DNA of 46,005 nt from Candidatus Aminicenantota bacterium (GTDB lineage Bacteria > Acidobacteriota > Aminicenantia > Aminicenantales > Aminicenantaceae), in assembly GCA_030614685.1 (NCBI GenBank), contig JAUWTO010000004.1:1-46005 (forward strand), given 5' to 3'. A model generated the notes under the pieces. That model did no database searches and was not told where the DNA came from. It saw nothing but the letters and a program-made list of their open reading frames with translations. Position 1 is the first letter of the stretch. The number at the start of each line of letters is the position of its first letter. A program made the position numbers and the translations under genes. Shown here piece by piece: positions 22,687-31,621 of this stretch.

Positions 22687-23580
22687 TCAGTTATCGAGGA
22701 TAAAATTCCAGGGATTGTAACGCTTCCCTTCGCGCCGGACCTCGTAGTGGACATGCGGAGCGCGTGACCTTCCCGTCTGGCCCACCAGGCCGATGACGTC
22801 ACCCCTCCTGACCTTCTGGCCCGATTTGACGTTGAATTTGCTCAGGTGGCAGTAGACCGTGATCCAGCCGCTCAGGGGATGGCTGAGCTTGATGGTCTTC
22901 CCTCCCCGTTTTTCGTTTGTGACAGAGAGAACGATACCGTCGGCTGTTGCGACCACCGGGTTGCCGTGCTGGGTTGCGATATCGAGCCCGGGATGAAAGG
23001 TCCACTGACCGGTGAAGGGATCGCTACGGTACTTAAAGCCCGAAGACATGAATCCTTGTGTAGGCATGATGCTGGGGGTCTGGGACAGGACCGCGGTCTG
23101 ATCCTCAAAATAGCGGGACAGGGACACCAAATTATCGCTGATGCCTTCCGCTTCGGATCTGAGATCCTGGAGCCGGGACAATCCTTGATCCACGCCGGGC
23201 TCTACCGTAAGCTGTCCCTCTCCCGGACCCCCCACGCCGGGCTCCCCTTCCAGGGTTTCCTCCGATCTGAGGCCCGACATGATGTTCAGCTTGGTCCGGT
23301 ATGCATCCAGGTTCTTGATGGTCGTTTCGAGCTCCCCAATCGCCCCCTGATAGTCGGACAGGAGCGTTTCCTGGTGCGCATAGGCCGACTGCAGCTGCCT
23401 GAGACTCCGACGCGTCCCGTTCATCAGAACATAATCGGTCAGGAAGACTGCCAGGATCAGGAACAGGATCGGCACCAGGATCCTCAAGGTCTTGTAGCCC
23501 CTGCGCGAGATAGAAATGGTGCGCTGTTTCCCCCGGTGATGGGGGATTATGAATACTGAGATATACTTGTCCTTCTTCAT
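22687..23580 (-). CDS. Membrane-anchored M23 (LytM/DipM-type) peptidoglycan endopeptidase
   Basis: A 297-residue protein from the ATG at 23580; a longer start at 23622 overlaps the promoter. A cytoplasmic basic stretch is followed by one membrane helix at about residues 35-53, a coiled-coil linker at about 60-105, and a C-terminal M23 domain. All zinc and catalytic residues are seen: HPGLDIATQHG (H and D), YCHLSKF, and HVHYEVR (HxH). It should be an active periplasmic endopeptidase that cleaves peptide crosslinks. It has a candidate promoter right after the upstream B12-binding gene. Confidence 0.9.
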   Translation of the reverse strand: MKKDKYISVFIIPHHRGKQRTISISRRGYKTLRILVPILFLILAVFLTDYVLMNGTRRSLRQLQSAYAHQETLLSDYQGAIGELETTIKNLDAYRTKLNIMSGLRSEETLEGEPGVGGPGEGQLTVEPGVDQGLSRLQDLRSEAEGISDNLVSLSRYFEDQTAVLSQTPSIMPTQGFMSSGFKYRSDPFTGQWTFHPGLDIATQHGNPVVATADGIVLSVTNEKRGGKTIKLSHPLSGWITVYCHLSKFNVKSGQKVRRGDVIGLVGQTGRSRAPHVHYEVRREGKRYNPWNFILDN

Positions 23581-23593
23581 GATACTTCCATTA

Positions 23594-23622
23594 GAATTAT
23601 CAGAATCAAAGAGGCATGTCAA
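23594..23622 (-). promoter_or_regulatory. Candidate promoter of the M23 peptidase gene
   Basis: On the minus strand consensus TTGACA (23622-23617), a 17-bp spacer and a weak TAATTC (23599-23594); GATAAT at 15-bp spacing is an alternative. It lies just past the stop of the B12-binding gene and excludes the longer M23 start. Confidence 0.45.
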
Positions 23623-23628
23623 GCACCA

Positions 23629-24039
23629 TCAATCCGTCAGGCCTTCCGGGACATTCCTCTGGATCCATTCCACGATCTCTTGTGTGGACGTCCCCGGAAG
23701 GAAGACCTCGGCAATACCTTGGGCCCTGAGCGCAGCGATATCCTGCTCGGGGATGATGCCGCCCGCAATGACCAGAATATCCCCGGCCCCCTGCGCCGCC
23801 AGTAACTCTGTGATCCGGGGAAACAAGGTGTTGTGGGCGCCGGAAAGCAGGCTCAGCCCGATCAGGTCGACATCTTCCTGGATCGCGGCCTGGACGATCT
23901 CTTCGGGGGTCCGCCGGAGTCCCGTGTAGATCACCTCCATGCCCGCATCTCTTAAGGCCCGGCTGACGACCTTGGCACCTCGGTCATGGCCGTCCAGCCC
24001 GGGCTTGGCGATAAGGATCCTGATCCGTTTTTCTGTCAT
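23629..24039 (-). CDS. Cobalamin-binding mutase subunit (methylmalonyl-CoA mutase C-terminal domain type)
   Basis: A 136-residue B12-binding domain protein. [18 protein letters not shown] contains the D-x-H-x-x-G motif (16-21) with His18 as lower cobalt ligand. [16 protein letters not shown] and [19 protein letters not shown] complete the fold. I chose the ATG at 24039 because AGGAGGGGAGG lies immediately ahead; a TTG at 24069 extends the ORF without such a signal. It matches the small subunit of split acyl-CoA mutases (methylmalonyl-CoA, isobutyryl-CoA and relatives). The large catalytic subunit is not in the window. It is co-directional with acnB, 39 nt downstream of its stop. Confidence 0.9.
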   Translation of the reverse strand: MTEKRIRILIAKPGLDGHDRGAKVVSRALRDAGMEVIYTGLRRTPEEIVQAAIQEDVDLIGLSLLSGAHNTLFPRITELLAAQGAGDILVIAGGIIPEQDIAALRAQGIAEVFLPGTSTQEIVEWIQRNVPEGLTD

Positions 24040-24078
24040 CCTCCCCTCCTTCGCCCGCTCCCGGATCAAGCAGCCCGC

Positions 24079-26631
24079 TCAGGATGTGATCCGCTCGTAC
24101 TCCATGAAGAGCCGGTCCAGCTCGTCAAACTGATGGTAGCGGTAGATCTCTTCTGCATGGGGCTGGATCTTTTCCTGGTAAACACGGAAATACTCCGCCG
24201 GCTCCGGCAGCTTTCCCGAAAGGGCCGTGACAGCGGCCAGCTCGGCCGAACCCAGATACACGTTCGCCCCATCTCCCATACGGTTGTCGAAATTCCTTGT
24301 CGAAGTCGACAGGGCTGTCGCTCCGGGTCGGACCCTGGCCTGATTCCCCATGCACAGCGAGCAACCGGCGATCTCGGTGCGTGCACCCACCTCCGAAAAG
24401 ATGGCATAGTATCCCTCCTGTTTCAGCCGGGCCCGGTCCATCTTGGTAGGCGGTGTCAACCAGAGCCGTGTATCCAGGTAACCCGCGCCCTCGAACACCT
24501 TGCCGGCGGCTCGGAAGTGGCCTATATTGGTCATGCAGGAACCGATGAAGACCTCATCGATGGGCACCCCCGCTACTTCCGAAAGCAGCCTGACATCGTC
24601 CGGATCATTGGGGCATGCCAGTATGGGCTCCGTGATCCGGGCAAGATCGATCTCCAGGACGGCAGCATATTCAGCTTCGGCGTCTCTCTTCAGGAGACTA
24701 GGATCATCCAGCCTCCGCTCACACGCCGCGATGCGGGACTTCAGTGTTCCAGCATCCCGATACCCGTCATCGATCATTCCCTTCATGAGGGCAACGTTAC
24801 TGCGCAGGAAGGCGGCGACGCTCTCTTCACTGAGAGAGATGACACCGCCGGCGGCAGAGCGCTCCGCCGATGCGTCGGTCAGCTCGTAAGCCTGTTCCAC
24901 AGTTATCGCGGGCAAACCCTCCATTTCCAGCACACGCCCGTTGAACACGTTCTTCTTTCCTTCTTTGGCCACGGTCAACAGCCCCTGCTGGATGGCGAAA
25001 TACGGGATGGCATTCACTACATCACGCAGGGTGATCCCGGGATTGAGCGTGCCCGAGAACTTGACCAGCACCGACTCGGGCATGTCCAGGGGCATGAAGC
25101 CCAGTGCCCCGGCAAAGGCCACCAGGCCAGAGCCGGCCGGGAAGCTGAGACCCAGGGGAAAACGTGTGTGAGAATCGCCCCCGGTCCCCATGGCGTCCGG
25201 CACCAGCAGCCGGTTCAACCAGGAGTGGATAACCCCGTCCCCCGGCCTGAGCGCCACGCCCCGTCGCTCCACAACAAAACGGGACAGCGAATCATGCATG
25301 GCCACATCCGAGGGCTTGGGATAGGCAGCGGTGTGACAGAAGGACTGCATGAACATCTCTGACTGGAACACGAGACAGGCCAGCTCCTTTAGCTCGTCCG
25401 CAGTCATGGGACCGGTCGTATCCTGGGACCCCACTGTCGTCATCTTTGGTTCACAGGCCGATCCGGGAAGGATGCCCTCCACACCACAGGCCTGGCCCAC
25501 GATCTTCTGTGCCAGACTGAAGCCTTGACCCGGCCTCGGTTGCGGGTTGACCACGTGCGTGAAAAAATCCGCATCAGGAAGGCCTAACACTCCCCGTGCT
25601 CTGTTGGTCAGCTGGCGCCCGATGATCAGGAAGAGCCGCCCGCCTGCCCGGTATTCGTCCTTCAGGGTGGCCGGCTTCAGGGCGAAGGTCGTGAGAAGCT
25701 CTCCCACACGATCAGAGATGGTTCCCTCCCGCGTGTTGAGCGTAATGGATTCCCCGGACTTCAGCCTGGTCACGTCGCAAATCAGGGGCAGCCCACCGGA
25801 GTCCTCCACTGTGTTGAAAAAGATCGGGGCGATGAGGCCGCCCAGGACGATACCTTCGCGGCGCTTATTCGGCACATGGCATATATCCTCTCCAATGTGC
25901 CACAGCAGGGAATTGGTAGCGGATTTCCGGGATGACCCGGTCCCCACTACATCGCCCACAAACGCCACCTTGTGCCCCTGAGCCCGAAGGCTGCGGATGG
26001 CTTCGATCCCCCCCTCGAAACGCGTTTCCCCCATGGACAGGGCATGCAGGGGGATATCGGGGCGGCTCCAGGCATGCTTGGCCGGAGAGAAGTCATCCGT
26101 GTTGGCCTCACCTTCCACCTTGAAGACCAGCAGCTCCATGGTTTCAGGCAGCTCCGGACGGGAGAGGAACCATTCCCCTGCGGCCCAGGAATTCAAGACC
26201 TCCTCAGCCAGGGGATTGGATTGGGACATCTCCACGATCCTGTCAAAGGCCCCGTAGACCAGGATGATATTTTTCAGGGCCTCGGCCGACGCGGCCCCCA
26301 GCTCACCATCCTGTAACAGGTTCAGCAGTGGCTCCATATTATATCCGCCCAGCATGGTCCCCAGCAGGGACACGGCTTCCTGCGGTTCGACCACGGGAGA
26401 GGTTTTTTGCCCGCGGGCGATCTGGTCAAGCCAAACGGCCTTGACCTTGGCAGCCGGATCAACACCGGGAGCCACCCTCTCCCTGATCAGTTGAAGCAGC
26501 ATGGCGTCTTTTCCTGCGGGCGGTTCCTCCAATAGCCGGCTCACTTCCGCGGTCTGTTCCGGTGTCAGCGGTAGCGGCGGAATCCCCTTCAGGTTTCTTT
26601 CTTCAACGTGTCTGAAATAATCATCAAGCAT
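24079..26631 (-). CDS. acnB: Aconitate hydratase B / 2-methylisocitrate dehydratase
   Basis: An 850-residue enzyme close to the 865 residues of E. coli AcnB. The N-terminal HEAT-like and swivel domains (about 1-380) come before the catalytic domains, the order unique to AcnB. The cluster-binding segment CSLCMGNQARVRPGATALST near residue 770 supplies two [4Fe-4S] ligands, and STRNFDNRMGDGANVYLGSA follows. GTGGDSHTRFPLG is near 480. It interconverts citrate and isocitrate and can act on 2-methylisocitrate. It has its own promoter at 26680-26708. With mdh, the fumarase subunit and sucCD divergently transcribed next door, this is a TCA gene neighbourhood. Confidence 0.96.
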   Translation of the reverse strand: MLDDYFRHVEERNLKGIPPLPLTPEQTAEVSRLLEEPPAGKDAMLLQLIRERVAPGVDPAAKVKAVWLDQIARGQKTSPVVEPQEAVSLLGTMLGGYNMEPLLNLLQDGELGAASAEALKNIILVYGAFDRIVEMSQSNPLAEEVLNSWAAGEWFLSRPELPETMELLVFKVEGEANTDDFSPAKHAWSRPDIPLHALSMGETRFEGGIEAIRSLRAQGHKVAFVGDVVGTGSSRKSATNSLLWHIGEDICHVPNKRREGIVLGGLIAPIFFNTVEDSGGLPLICDVTRLKSGESITLNTREGTISDRVGELLTTFALKPATLKDEYRAGGRLFLIIGRQLTNRARGVLGLPDADFFTHVVNPQPRPGQGFSLAQKIVGQACGVEGILPGSACEPKMTTVGSQDTTGPMTADELKELACLVFQSEMFMQSFCHTAAYPKPSDVAMHDSLSRFVVERRGVALRPGDGVIHSWLNRLLVPDAMGTGGDSHTRFPLGLSFPAGSGLVAFAGALGFMPLDMPESVLVKFSGTLNPGITLRDVVNAIPYFAIQQGLLTVAKEGKKNVFNGRVLEMEGLPAITVEQAYELTDASAERSAAGGVISLSEESVAAFLRSNVALMKGMIDDGYRDAGTLKSRIAACERRLDDPSLLKRDAEAEYAAVLEIDLARITEPILACPNDPDDVRLLSEVAGVPIDEVFIGSCMTNIGHFRAAGKVFEGAGYLDTRLWLTPPTKMDRARLKQEGYYAIFSEVGARTEIAGCSLCMGNQARVRPGATALSTSTRNFDNRMGDGANVYLGSAELAAVTALSGKLPEPAEYFRVYQEKIQPHAEEIYRYHQFDELDRLFMEYERITS

Positions 26632-26679
26632 TCAGGTGTCTCCGAATTATGAAATGGTTGAATCTATGACCAGAGAGGG

Positions 26680-26708
26680 ATGATATAATAGTCTGGCAAA
26701 AAGTTCAA
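26680..26708 (-). promoter_or_regulatory. Promoter of acnB
   Basis: On the minus strand TTGAAC (26708-26703), a 17-bp spacer and TATCAT (26685-26680). Start near 26673 gives a leader of about 42 nt. Confidence 0.55.
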
Positions 26709-26837
26709 ACCTTACGCCTGGATTCATCAAAGCTGGAATATTTTATTAATTTTGTACGAATTGTGCATCTCCTTCCCTGACATTCAATGCCCACTCCTCC
26801 CACTGCTTGCAGCAGCCACCAATTTTTCACAAGCCGG

Positions 26838-26864
26838 TTGATTTTGCCTTTAAAAAAGTATAAT
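26838..26864 (+). promoter_or_regulatory. Promoter of the mdh-sucCD genes
   Basis: TTGATT (26838-26843) and consensus TATAAT (26859-26864), spacing 15 bp, or 16 bp if GTTGAT is used. An A/T-rich leader of about 48 nt carries GAGGAGGT (26908-26915) before the ATG at 26920. Confidence 0.55.
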
Positions 26865-26919
26865 ATTCTTTCTTAATTTTTTTTTATTTTTTAGGGAAAA
26901 ATATTATGAGGAGGTTATC

Positions 26920-27852
26920 ATGAGAAAAAAAATCGCTCTTATCGGCGGAGGCCAGATCGGCCAGATCCTCGCCATGCTCGCCGCCCAGAAGGAAATGGGG
27001 GATATCGTTGTTCTCGACATCCCGGACTATGTAAATCCCGTCAAAGGAAAAGCCCTGGACCTGATGGAGATGGCACCCCACGGCAACTATGATGCCGAGA
27101 TCACCGGCACGTCCGACTACAAGGACATCACCGGAGCCGACGTGGTCATCATCACGGCCGGACTCCCCCGTAAGGCAGGTATGACCCGTGAGGACCTGCT
27201 CAGCACCAACATCAAGATCATCAGCGCAGTGGCTGCCGGTGTGAAGGAAAACGCCCCTGACGCGTTCTGCATCGTCCTCACCAATCCCCTGGATGCCATG
27301 GTCTACACATTCCACAAGTTGACCGGATTTCCTAAAAATCAGGTCGTCGGGATGGCTGGAACTCTGGATACGGCCCGCTACCGCGCCTTCCTCTCCATGG
27401 AACTGGGCGTGTCGGTGACCGACATCGCCGGAACGGTCCTGGGTGGCCACGGCCCTACCATGGTGCCGCTGCCCCGCCTGACCACCGTAGGTGGTGTTCC
27501 CCTGACCGATATCGCGGATCAGGACCTGATCGACCGCGTCGTCGACCGCACACGAAAGGCGGGCACCGAGATCGTCCAGCTCTTCGGCAAGGGATCGGCC
27601 TTTTTCTCCCCCGCCTGGAGCGCCATCGTGATCGCAGAGTCGTATCTCAAAGACAAAAAACGCGTCCTTCCCTGTGCTGCTCTCTGTGAGGGTGAATACG
27701 ACGTCAGCGGCCTGTTCATCGGTGTGCCCTGCCTGATCGGCGCCAAGGGTCTGGAGAAGATCTTCGAGATCTCCCTCAGCGATGATGAAAAGGCCAAGCT
27801 CCAGGTCACCAAGGAAAAGGTCCAGGCTACCGTCGACGAGTGTAACGTATAA
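26920..27852 (+). CDS. mdh: Malate dehydrogenase (LDH-like type)
   Basis: A 310-residue NAD-dependent enzyme oxidising malate to oxaloacetate. The nucleotide motif KIALIGGGQIGQ is at residues 4-15. The substrate loop LPRKAGMTREDLL carries the Arg that marks malate over lactate specificity. The catalytic His is in LGGHGPTMVP. The sequence belongs to the LDH-like MDH group common in Acidobacteriota, Bacteroidota and anaerobes, not the E. coli type. It heads a cluster with fumarase beta (43 nt downstream), sucC and sucD. Confidence 0.96.
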   Translation: MRKKIALIGGGQIGQILAMLAAQKEMGDIVVLDIPDYVNPVKGKALDLMEMAPHGNYDAEITGTSDYKDITGADVVIITAGLPRKAGMTREDLLSTNIKIISAVAAGVKENAPDAFCIVLTNPLDAMVYTFHKLTGFPKNQVVGMAGTLDTARYRAFLSMELGVSVTDIAGTVLGGHGPTMVPLPRLTTVGGVPLTDIADQDLIDRVVDRTRKAGTEIVQLFGKGSAFFSPAWSAIVIAESYLKDKKRVLPCAALCEGEYDVSGLFIGVPCLIGAKGLEKIFEISLSDDEKAKLQVTKEKVQATVDECNV

Positions 27853-27895
27853 CCGGCCCGGTCTTATCAAGTTTCACTTGGAGAGTTGATCTAAA

Positions 27896-28453
27896 ATGGC
27901 AGAACATCATATCACCACCCCGGTTTCGGATGATGTCATCGCGGAACTCAGGGCCGGAGACTCGATTTATATCACAGGCTATCTCTACACCGGCCGGGAC
28001 TCCGCGCACAAGAAGCTGATCGATCTGGTGGATCAGGGACAGGAGCTCCCCATCGATGTCAAGGGGCAGCTCATCTACTACGTCGGTCCTACTCCGGCCC
28101 GTCCGGGAAAGGTCATCGGGTCTGCCGGCCCCACGACCAGCTACCGGATGGACTCCTTTGCGCCTACCCTGCACAGGCTCGGGCTCAAGGGCACGATCGG
28201 CAAGGGCACGCGCAGTGAAGAGGTCAGGGAATCCCTCAAGACTAACAAGGGAGTGTATCTGGCCGCCGTAGGCGGAGCCGGTGCCTTGATCTCCAAGAGC
28301 ATCGTTGAAGCGGAAGTGATCGCGTATCCCGAGCTTGGTCCGGAGGCCATCCGACGCGTCAAAGTGGAGAATTTCCCCTGCATCGTCATCAACGATATGT
28401 ACGGCGGTGACCTCTATGCAGAGGGCAAGGAAGAGTACCAGATAAAAGAGTAG
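27896..28453 (+). CDS. Class I fumarate hydratase, beta subunit (C-terminal domain type)
   Basis: A 185-residue Fe-S hydro-lyase beta subunit. DSIYITGYLYTGRDSAHKKL near residue 21 and YYVGPTPARPGKVIGSAGPTT near 62 hold the family's conserved Arg/His and G-P-T-P signature. In two-subunit class I fumarases the alpha subunit holds the [4Fe-4S] cluster and the beta subunit completes the active site. No alpha subunit lies next to it; mdh is directly upstream and sucC downstream. L-tartrate dehydratase beta is a close relative, but the TCA neighbourhood favours fumarase. A 13-bp hairpin follows the stop. Confidence 0.9.
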   Translation: MAEHHITTPVSDDVIAELRAGDSIYITGYLYTGRDSAHKKLIDLVDQGQELPIDVKGQLIYYVGPTPARPGKVIGSAGPTTSYRMDSFAPTLHRLGLKGTIGKGTRSEEVRESLKTNKGVYLAAVGGAGALISKSIVEAEVIAYPELGPEAIRRVKVENFPCIVINDMYGGDLYAEGKEEYQIKE

Positions 28454-28468
28454 CCGAATCGTTTTCAA

Positions 28469-28496
28469 AGAGCCAGGATCGCACGATCCTGGCTCT
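28469..28496 (+). terminator. 13-bp perfect hairpin between fumarase beta and sucC
   Basis: AGAGCCAGGATCG (28469-28481) pairs perfectly with CGATCCTGGCTCT (28484-28496). No U run follows at once; TTTTTT appears about 22 nt later. It may be a partial terminator or an mRNA-stabilising intercistronic stem that sets the ratio of mdh-fumarase to sucCD transcripts. Confidence 0.5.
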
Positions 28497-28553
28497 CTAT
28501 ATTCCGTGTCCGGCTGGCTTTTTTCCCTATTCAACTTTTAAAGGATTGACGAC

Positions 28554-29714
28554 ATGAAGATACACGAGTTCCAAGCCAAACAAATCCTCAAGCAATTCGG
28601 TGTCCGCATCCCGCGCGGTGAGGTCGCCGACACACCCATGCGAGCCCGTGAGATTGCCGAGGATATCGGGCCCCGTGTGGTGGTCAAAGCACAGATCCAC
28701 GCGGGCGGCCGGGGCAAAGGAGGCGGAGTCAAACTGGCCAACACACCGGTGGAGGCGGAAATGCTGGCCGGTGAGATCCTCGGCATGACGCTGGTCACCC
28801 ACCAGACAGGGCCCGAAGGAAAGCTGGTCAAACGCATCCTGGTGGAAGAGGCCCTGGACATCGACCGGGAACTGTACATCGGGATCGTGATCGACCGGGC
28901 CACGGAATCTCCTGTGGTCATGGCCTCCTCCCAGGGGGGCATGGAGATCGAAAAAGTCGCGGCCGAAACCCCGGATCTGATTTTCAAGGAATACATCCAC
29001 CCGGCCACGGGCTTCGGGGTTTTCCAGGCTCGCAAGCTGGCCTTCAAACTGGAACTGTCCGGAGACACGCTTAAGCAGGCTGTCAAGTTCCTCCTCACCC
29101 TCTACAAAGCTTTCCGGGCCTCGGATGCCTCTCTGGCGGAGATCAATCCGCTGCTGGTGACCAAACAGGGAGATGTCCTGGCACTGGACGCCAAGATGAA
29201 TTTCGATGACAATGCACTCAAGCGCCACCCCGATATCGCCAAGATGCGCGACCTGGACGAGGAAGATTCCCTGGAGGTTGAAGCCTCGAAGTTCGATCTC
29301 AACTACATCAAACTTGACGGTAGCGTGGGCTGCATGGTCAACGGTGCCGGCCTGGCCATGGCCACCATGGACATCATCATGCACTCGGGCGGCATGCCCG
29401 CCAACTTCCTGGACGTGGGCGGCGGAGTTTCCGAAGAGGCTGTCAAGAACGCCTTCCGGATCCTGGTGTCCGATAAGGATGTCAAGGCCGCGTTAATCAA
29501 CATCTTCGGCGGCATCGTACGCTGCGACCTGGTAGCCAATGGCATTGTCAAGGCCGCGCAGGAACTGGAACTGGACATCCCCATCGTAGTGCGGTTGGAA
29601 GGGACCAACGTGGAACAGGGCAAGCAGATCTTGGAAAACTCGGGGCTGGCGTTCTATTCCGCCTCCAGCATGAAAGAAGCGGCTGAAAAAATCGTGCCGC
29701 TGGCCGCCCAATAA
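28554..29714 (+). CDS. sucC: Succinyl-CoA ligase (ADP/GDP-forming), beta subunit
   Basis: A 386-residue ATP-grasp protein of exact family length. It opens with [16 protein letters not shown], then [18 protein letters not shown] (nucleotide-binding loop), EINPLLVT (metal-binding) and the C-terminal [16 protein letters not shown]. With SucD it makes ATP or GTP from succinyl-CoA by substrate-level phosphorylation. sucD starts 10 nt after its stop. Confidence 0.97.
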   Translation: MKIHEFQAKQILKQFGVRIPRGEVADTPMRAREIAEDIGPRVVVKAQIHAGGRGKGGGVKLANTPVEAEMLAGEILGMTLVTHQTGPEGKLVKRILVEEALDIDRELYIGIVIDRATESPVVMASSQGGMEIEKVAAETPDLIFKEYIHPATGFGVFQARKLAFKLELSGDTLKQAVKFLLTLYKAFRASDASLAEINPLLVTKQGDVLALDAKMNFDDNALKRHPDIAKMRDLDEEDSLEVEASKFDLNYIKLDGSVGCMVNGAGLAMATMDIIMHSGGMPANFLDVGGGVSEEAVKNAFRILVSDKDVKAALINIFGGIVRCDLVANGIVKAAQELELDIPIVVRLEGTNVEQGKQILENSGLAFYSASSMKEAAEKIVPLAAQ

Positions 29715-29724
29715 GGAGTCGAAG

Positions 29725-30597
29725 ATGAGCATTTTGATAGATAAAAACACACGCCTGGTAGTCCAGGGCATCACATGCGGAGAAGGCACCTTCCACACCG
29801 AGAGGATGCTGGAATACGGAACCAATGTCGTGGCCGGCGTGACTCCTGGAAAGGGCGGCCAGACGCATCTGGATGTCCCGGTATTCAACACCGTGGAAGA
29901 TGCGGTCAAGGAGGCGGGGGCCAATGCCGCCGCCATTTTCGTGCCCCCCTACTTCGCGGGAGACGCCATCATGGAGGCTGCAGACGCCGGAGTGGCCCTG
30001 GTCGTCTGCATCACAGAGGGGATCCCCACCTTCGATATGATCAAGGCCAAACAATTGCTGAAAGCCAAGGGGACCAGTATGATCGGCCCCAACACTCCGG
30101 GCATCATCTCACCCGGCAAGTGCAAGATCGGGATCATGCCGGGCCATATCCATACCCAGGGATCCATCGGGATCATCTCCCGTTCCGGGACTCTGACCTA
30201 CGAGGCCGTGCAGCAGGTCTCCCTTCAGGGATACGGCCAGTCCACGGCCATTGGGATCGGCGGCGATCCCATTGTGGGCCTCAAGTACATCGAACTCCTG
30301 GAGCTGTTCAAGCAGGACCCGGACACCGAGGCCGTGGTCCTGATCGGCGAGATCGGCGGCACTGCCGAAGAAGAGGCGGCCGCCTATATCAAGGACACTT
30401 TCCCCAAGCCGGTAGTCAGCTTTATCGCGGGCCAGACCGCTCCTCCGGGCCGGAGGATGGGGCACGCCGGCGCTATCATCGCGGGGGGCAAGGGAACGGC
30501 CAAAGAAAAGATGGCCGCCCTGGAAGCGGCCGGGGTCCTGGTTTGCCAATCCCCTGCCGAGATGGGGATCAAGATCAAGGAAGCCCTGTCATCCTGA
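29725..30597 (+). CDS. sucD: Succinyl-CoA ligase, alpha subunit
   Basis: A 290-residue protein with a CoA-binding Rossmann domain ([20 protein letters not shown], then [19 protein letters not shown]) and a ligase domain. The phosphorylated active-site His is in [20 protein letters not shown] near residue 246. It completes the sucCD pair. A strong terminator lies 60 nt downstream. Confidence 0.97.
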   Translation: MSILIDKNTRLVVQGITCGEGTFHTERMLEYGTNVVAGVTPGKGGQTHLDVPVFNTVEDAVKEAGANAAAIFVPPYFAGDAIMEAADAGVALVVCITEGIPTFDMIKAKQLLKAKGTSMIGPNTPGIISPGKCKIGIMPGHIHTQGSIGIISRSGTLTYEAVQQVSLQGYGQSTAIGIGGDPIVGLKYIELLELFKQDPDTEAVVLIGEIGGTAEEEAAAYIKDTFPKPVVSFIAGQTAPPGRRMGHAGAIIAGGKGTAKEKMAALEAAGVLVCQSPAEMGIKIKEALSS

Positions 30598-30655
30598 TGG
30601 CGATGCCGGCCTCGATGCCCGCATCGAATTGTTTTTGACCGGATGATAACTACTC

Positions 30656-30688
30656 AGGGCCCGGCAGCATGCCGGGCCCTGTTTTTTT
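30656..30688 (+). terminator. Rho-independent terminator of the mdh-sucD cluster
   Basis: AGGGCCCGGCA (30656-30666) and TGCCGGGCCCT (30670-30680) form a perfect 11-bp stem with a 3-nt loop, followed by GTTTTTTT (30681-30688). Confidence 0.9.
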
Positions 30689-30698
30689 ATGGGACAGC

Positions 30699-31430
30699 AT
30701 GAGAAAGCTCAAAGTCGACCTTCACACTCATACGGGCGAAGACCCCCGCGATGTAGTGCACTACAACGCCCTCAGCCTGATCGACAAGGCCGCCCTGCTC
30801 GGCTACGATGCCATCGCCATCACCAACCACGACTGGGTGACGGACGACGATCACATCCTGTCCTATGCCCTGGAAAGGGACATCCTCCTCATCCCGGGGA
30901 TGGAGGCCACTCTCTCTGGGAAACATGTGGTCATTCTCAATCCTACGCAGGGAGACAACTTCCCGGAGCGCACTCTGGATCAGTTACCAGAGCTGGTGAG
31001 GGACAACAGCCTCGTATTCGCACCCCACCCCTTTTTCCCTCAGAGGAAATCTCTGAAGGGATGCTGCCTCGAATACATCTCTTCGTTCCATGCCGTGGAA
31101 TTCTCTCATTTCTATACCCGACACATCAACTTCAACAAGAAAGCCGTAAAAACAGCCGAGGCCCACTCCCTTCCCCTGATCGGAACCAGCGATTGCCACA
31201 CGCTCTGGGAGTTTGGTACTACATTCACTCTGGTAGAAGCGGACAGGAATACCGACTCCATCATCGAGTCCATCAAGCAGGGCAGGACCGAATTGGTCAC
31301 CTCTCCCCTCACATCCTGGCAGATGGTCTACATCCTTTCAAAACTCTCGGAGATCAAGTTCTTCCAGATCCTGCCAGGATTGAAGCCGCGCTCCCCCCAT
31401 CCGCACCCTCATGGCGACAGCCACTCCTGA
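30699..31430 (+). CDS. PHP-domain metal-dependent phosphoesterase
   Basis: A 243-residue protein starting at the ATG at 30699; the ORF's earlier ATG lies inside the terminator stem and is rejected. KVDLHTHTGEDPRD gives the HxH metal motif, AIAITNHDWVTDDDH the next ligands, PGMEATLSGKHVVIL the Glu/His pair, and IGTSDCHTLWEFG the final DxH. The PHP metal site is therefore complete. Relatives include nucleoside 3',5'-bisphosphate phosphatases and histidinol phosphatase; the substrate is unknown. It starts 11 nt after the sucD terminator with no clear promoter, so it may rely on read-through. Confidence 0.88.
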   Translation: MRKLKVDLHTHTGEDPRDVVHYNALSLIDKAALLGYDAIAITNHDWVTDDDHILSYALERDILLIPGMEATLSGKHVVILNPTQGDNFPERTLDQLPELVRDNSLVFAPHPFFPQRKSLKGCCLEYISSFHAVEFSHFYTRHINFNKKAVKTAEAHSLPLIGTSDCHTLWEFGTTFTLVEADRNTDSIIESIKQGRTELVTSPLTSWQMVYILSKLSEIKFFQILPGLKPRSPHPHPHGDSHS

Positions 31431-31584
31431 TCCTTTACCAAATCCCGGGAATATAACCCCATTCTGAGATCCCCAGTTTTTGTTTAAAACCTGAGATAAA
31501 CCACGGTCTGGCCGCGGATTCTAATATCTCAACTACGAAGTAATATCCCCCTGAGTTTTCGGTTTTTATGATCAGCTGTCCCTG

Positions 31585-31612
31585 TTGACTAAATGTGCAG
31601 GCGGGTTATAAT
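31585..31612 (+). promoter_or_regulatory. Promoter of the MATE exporter gene, predicting a leaderless mRNA
   Basis: TTGACT (31585-31590), a 16-bp spacer and consensus TATAAT (31607-31612). Start near 31619 is three bases before the ATG at 31622. The earlier in-frame ATG at 31595 lies inside the spacer and cannot be the start from this promoter. Confidence 0.7.
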
Positions 31613-31621
31613 AGGCGCTTC

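Noticed and set aside
22672-22689. TGATC/GATCA palindrome across the convergent stops of fmt and the M23 gene
   Set aside because: A 5-bp stem without a U tract; too weak to call a terminator.
26884-27870. 328-residue minus-strand ORF
   Set aside because: Antisense of mdh, which has all catalytic motifs.
30602-30626. GATGC/GCATC stem just after sucD
   Set aside because: Short and imperfect; the strong terminator at 30656-30688 explains the end of the cluster.
31595-31621. Earlier ATG of the MATE gene
   Set aside because: It lies in the spacer between the -35 and -10 boxes, upstream of the transcription start.
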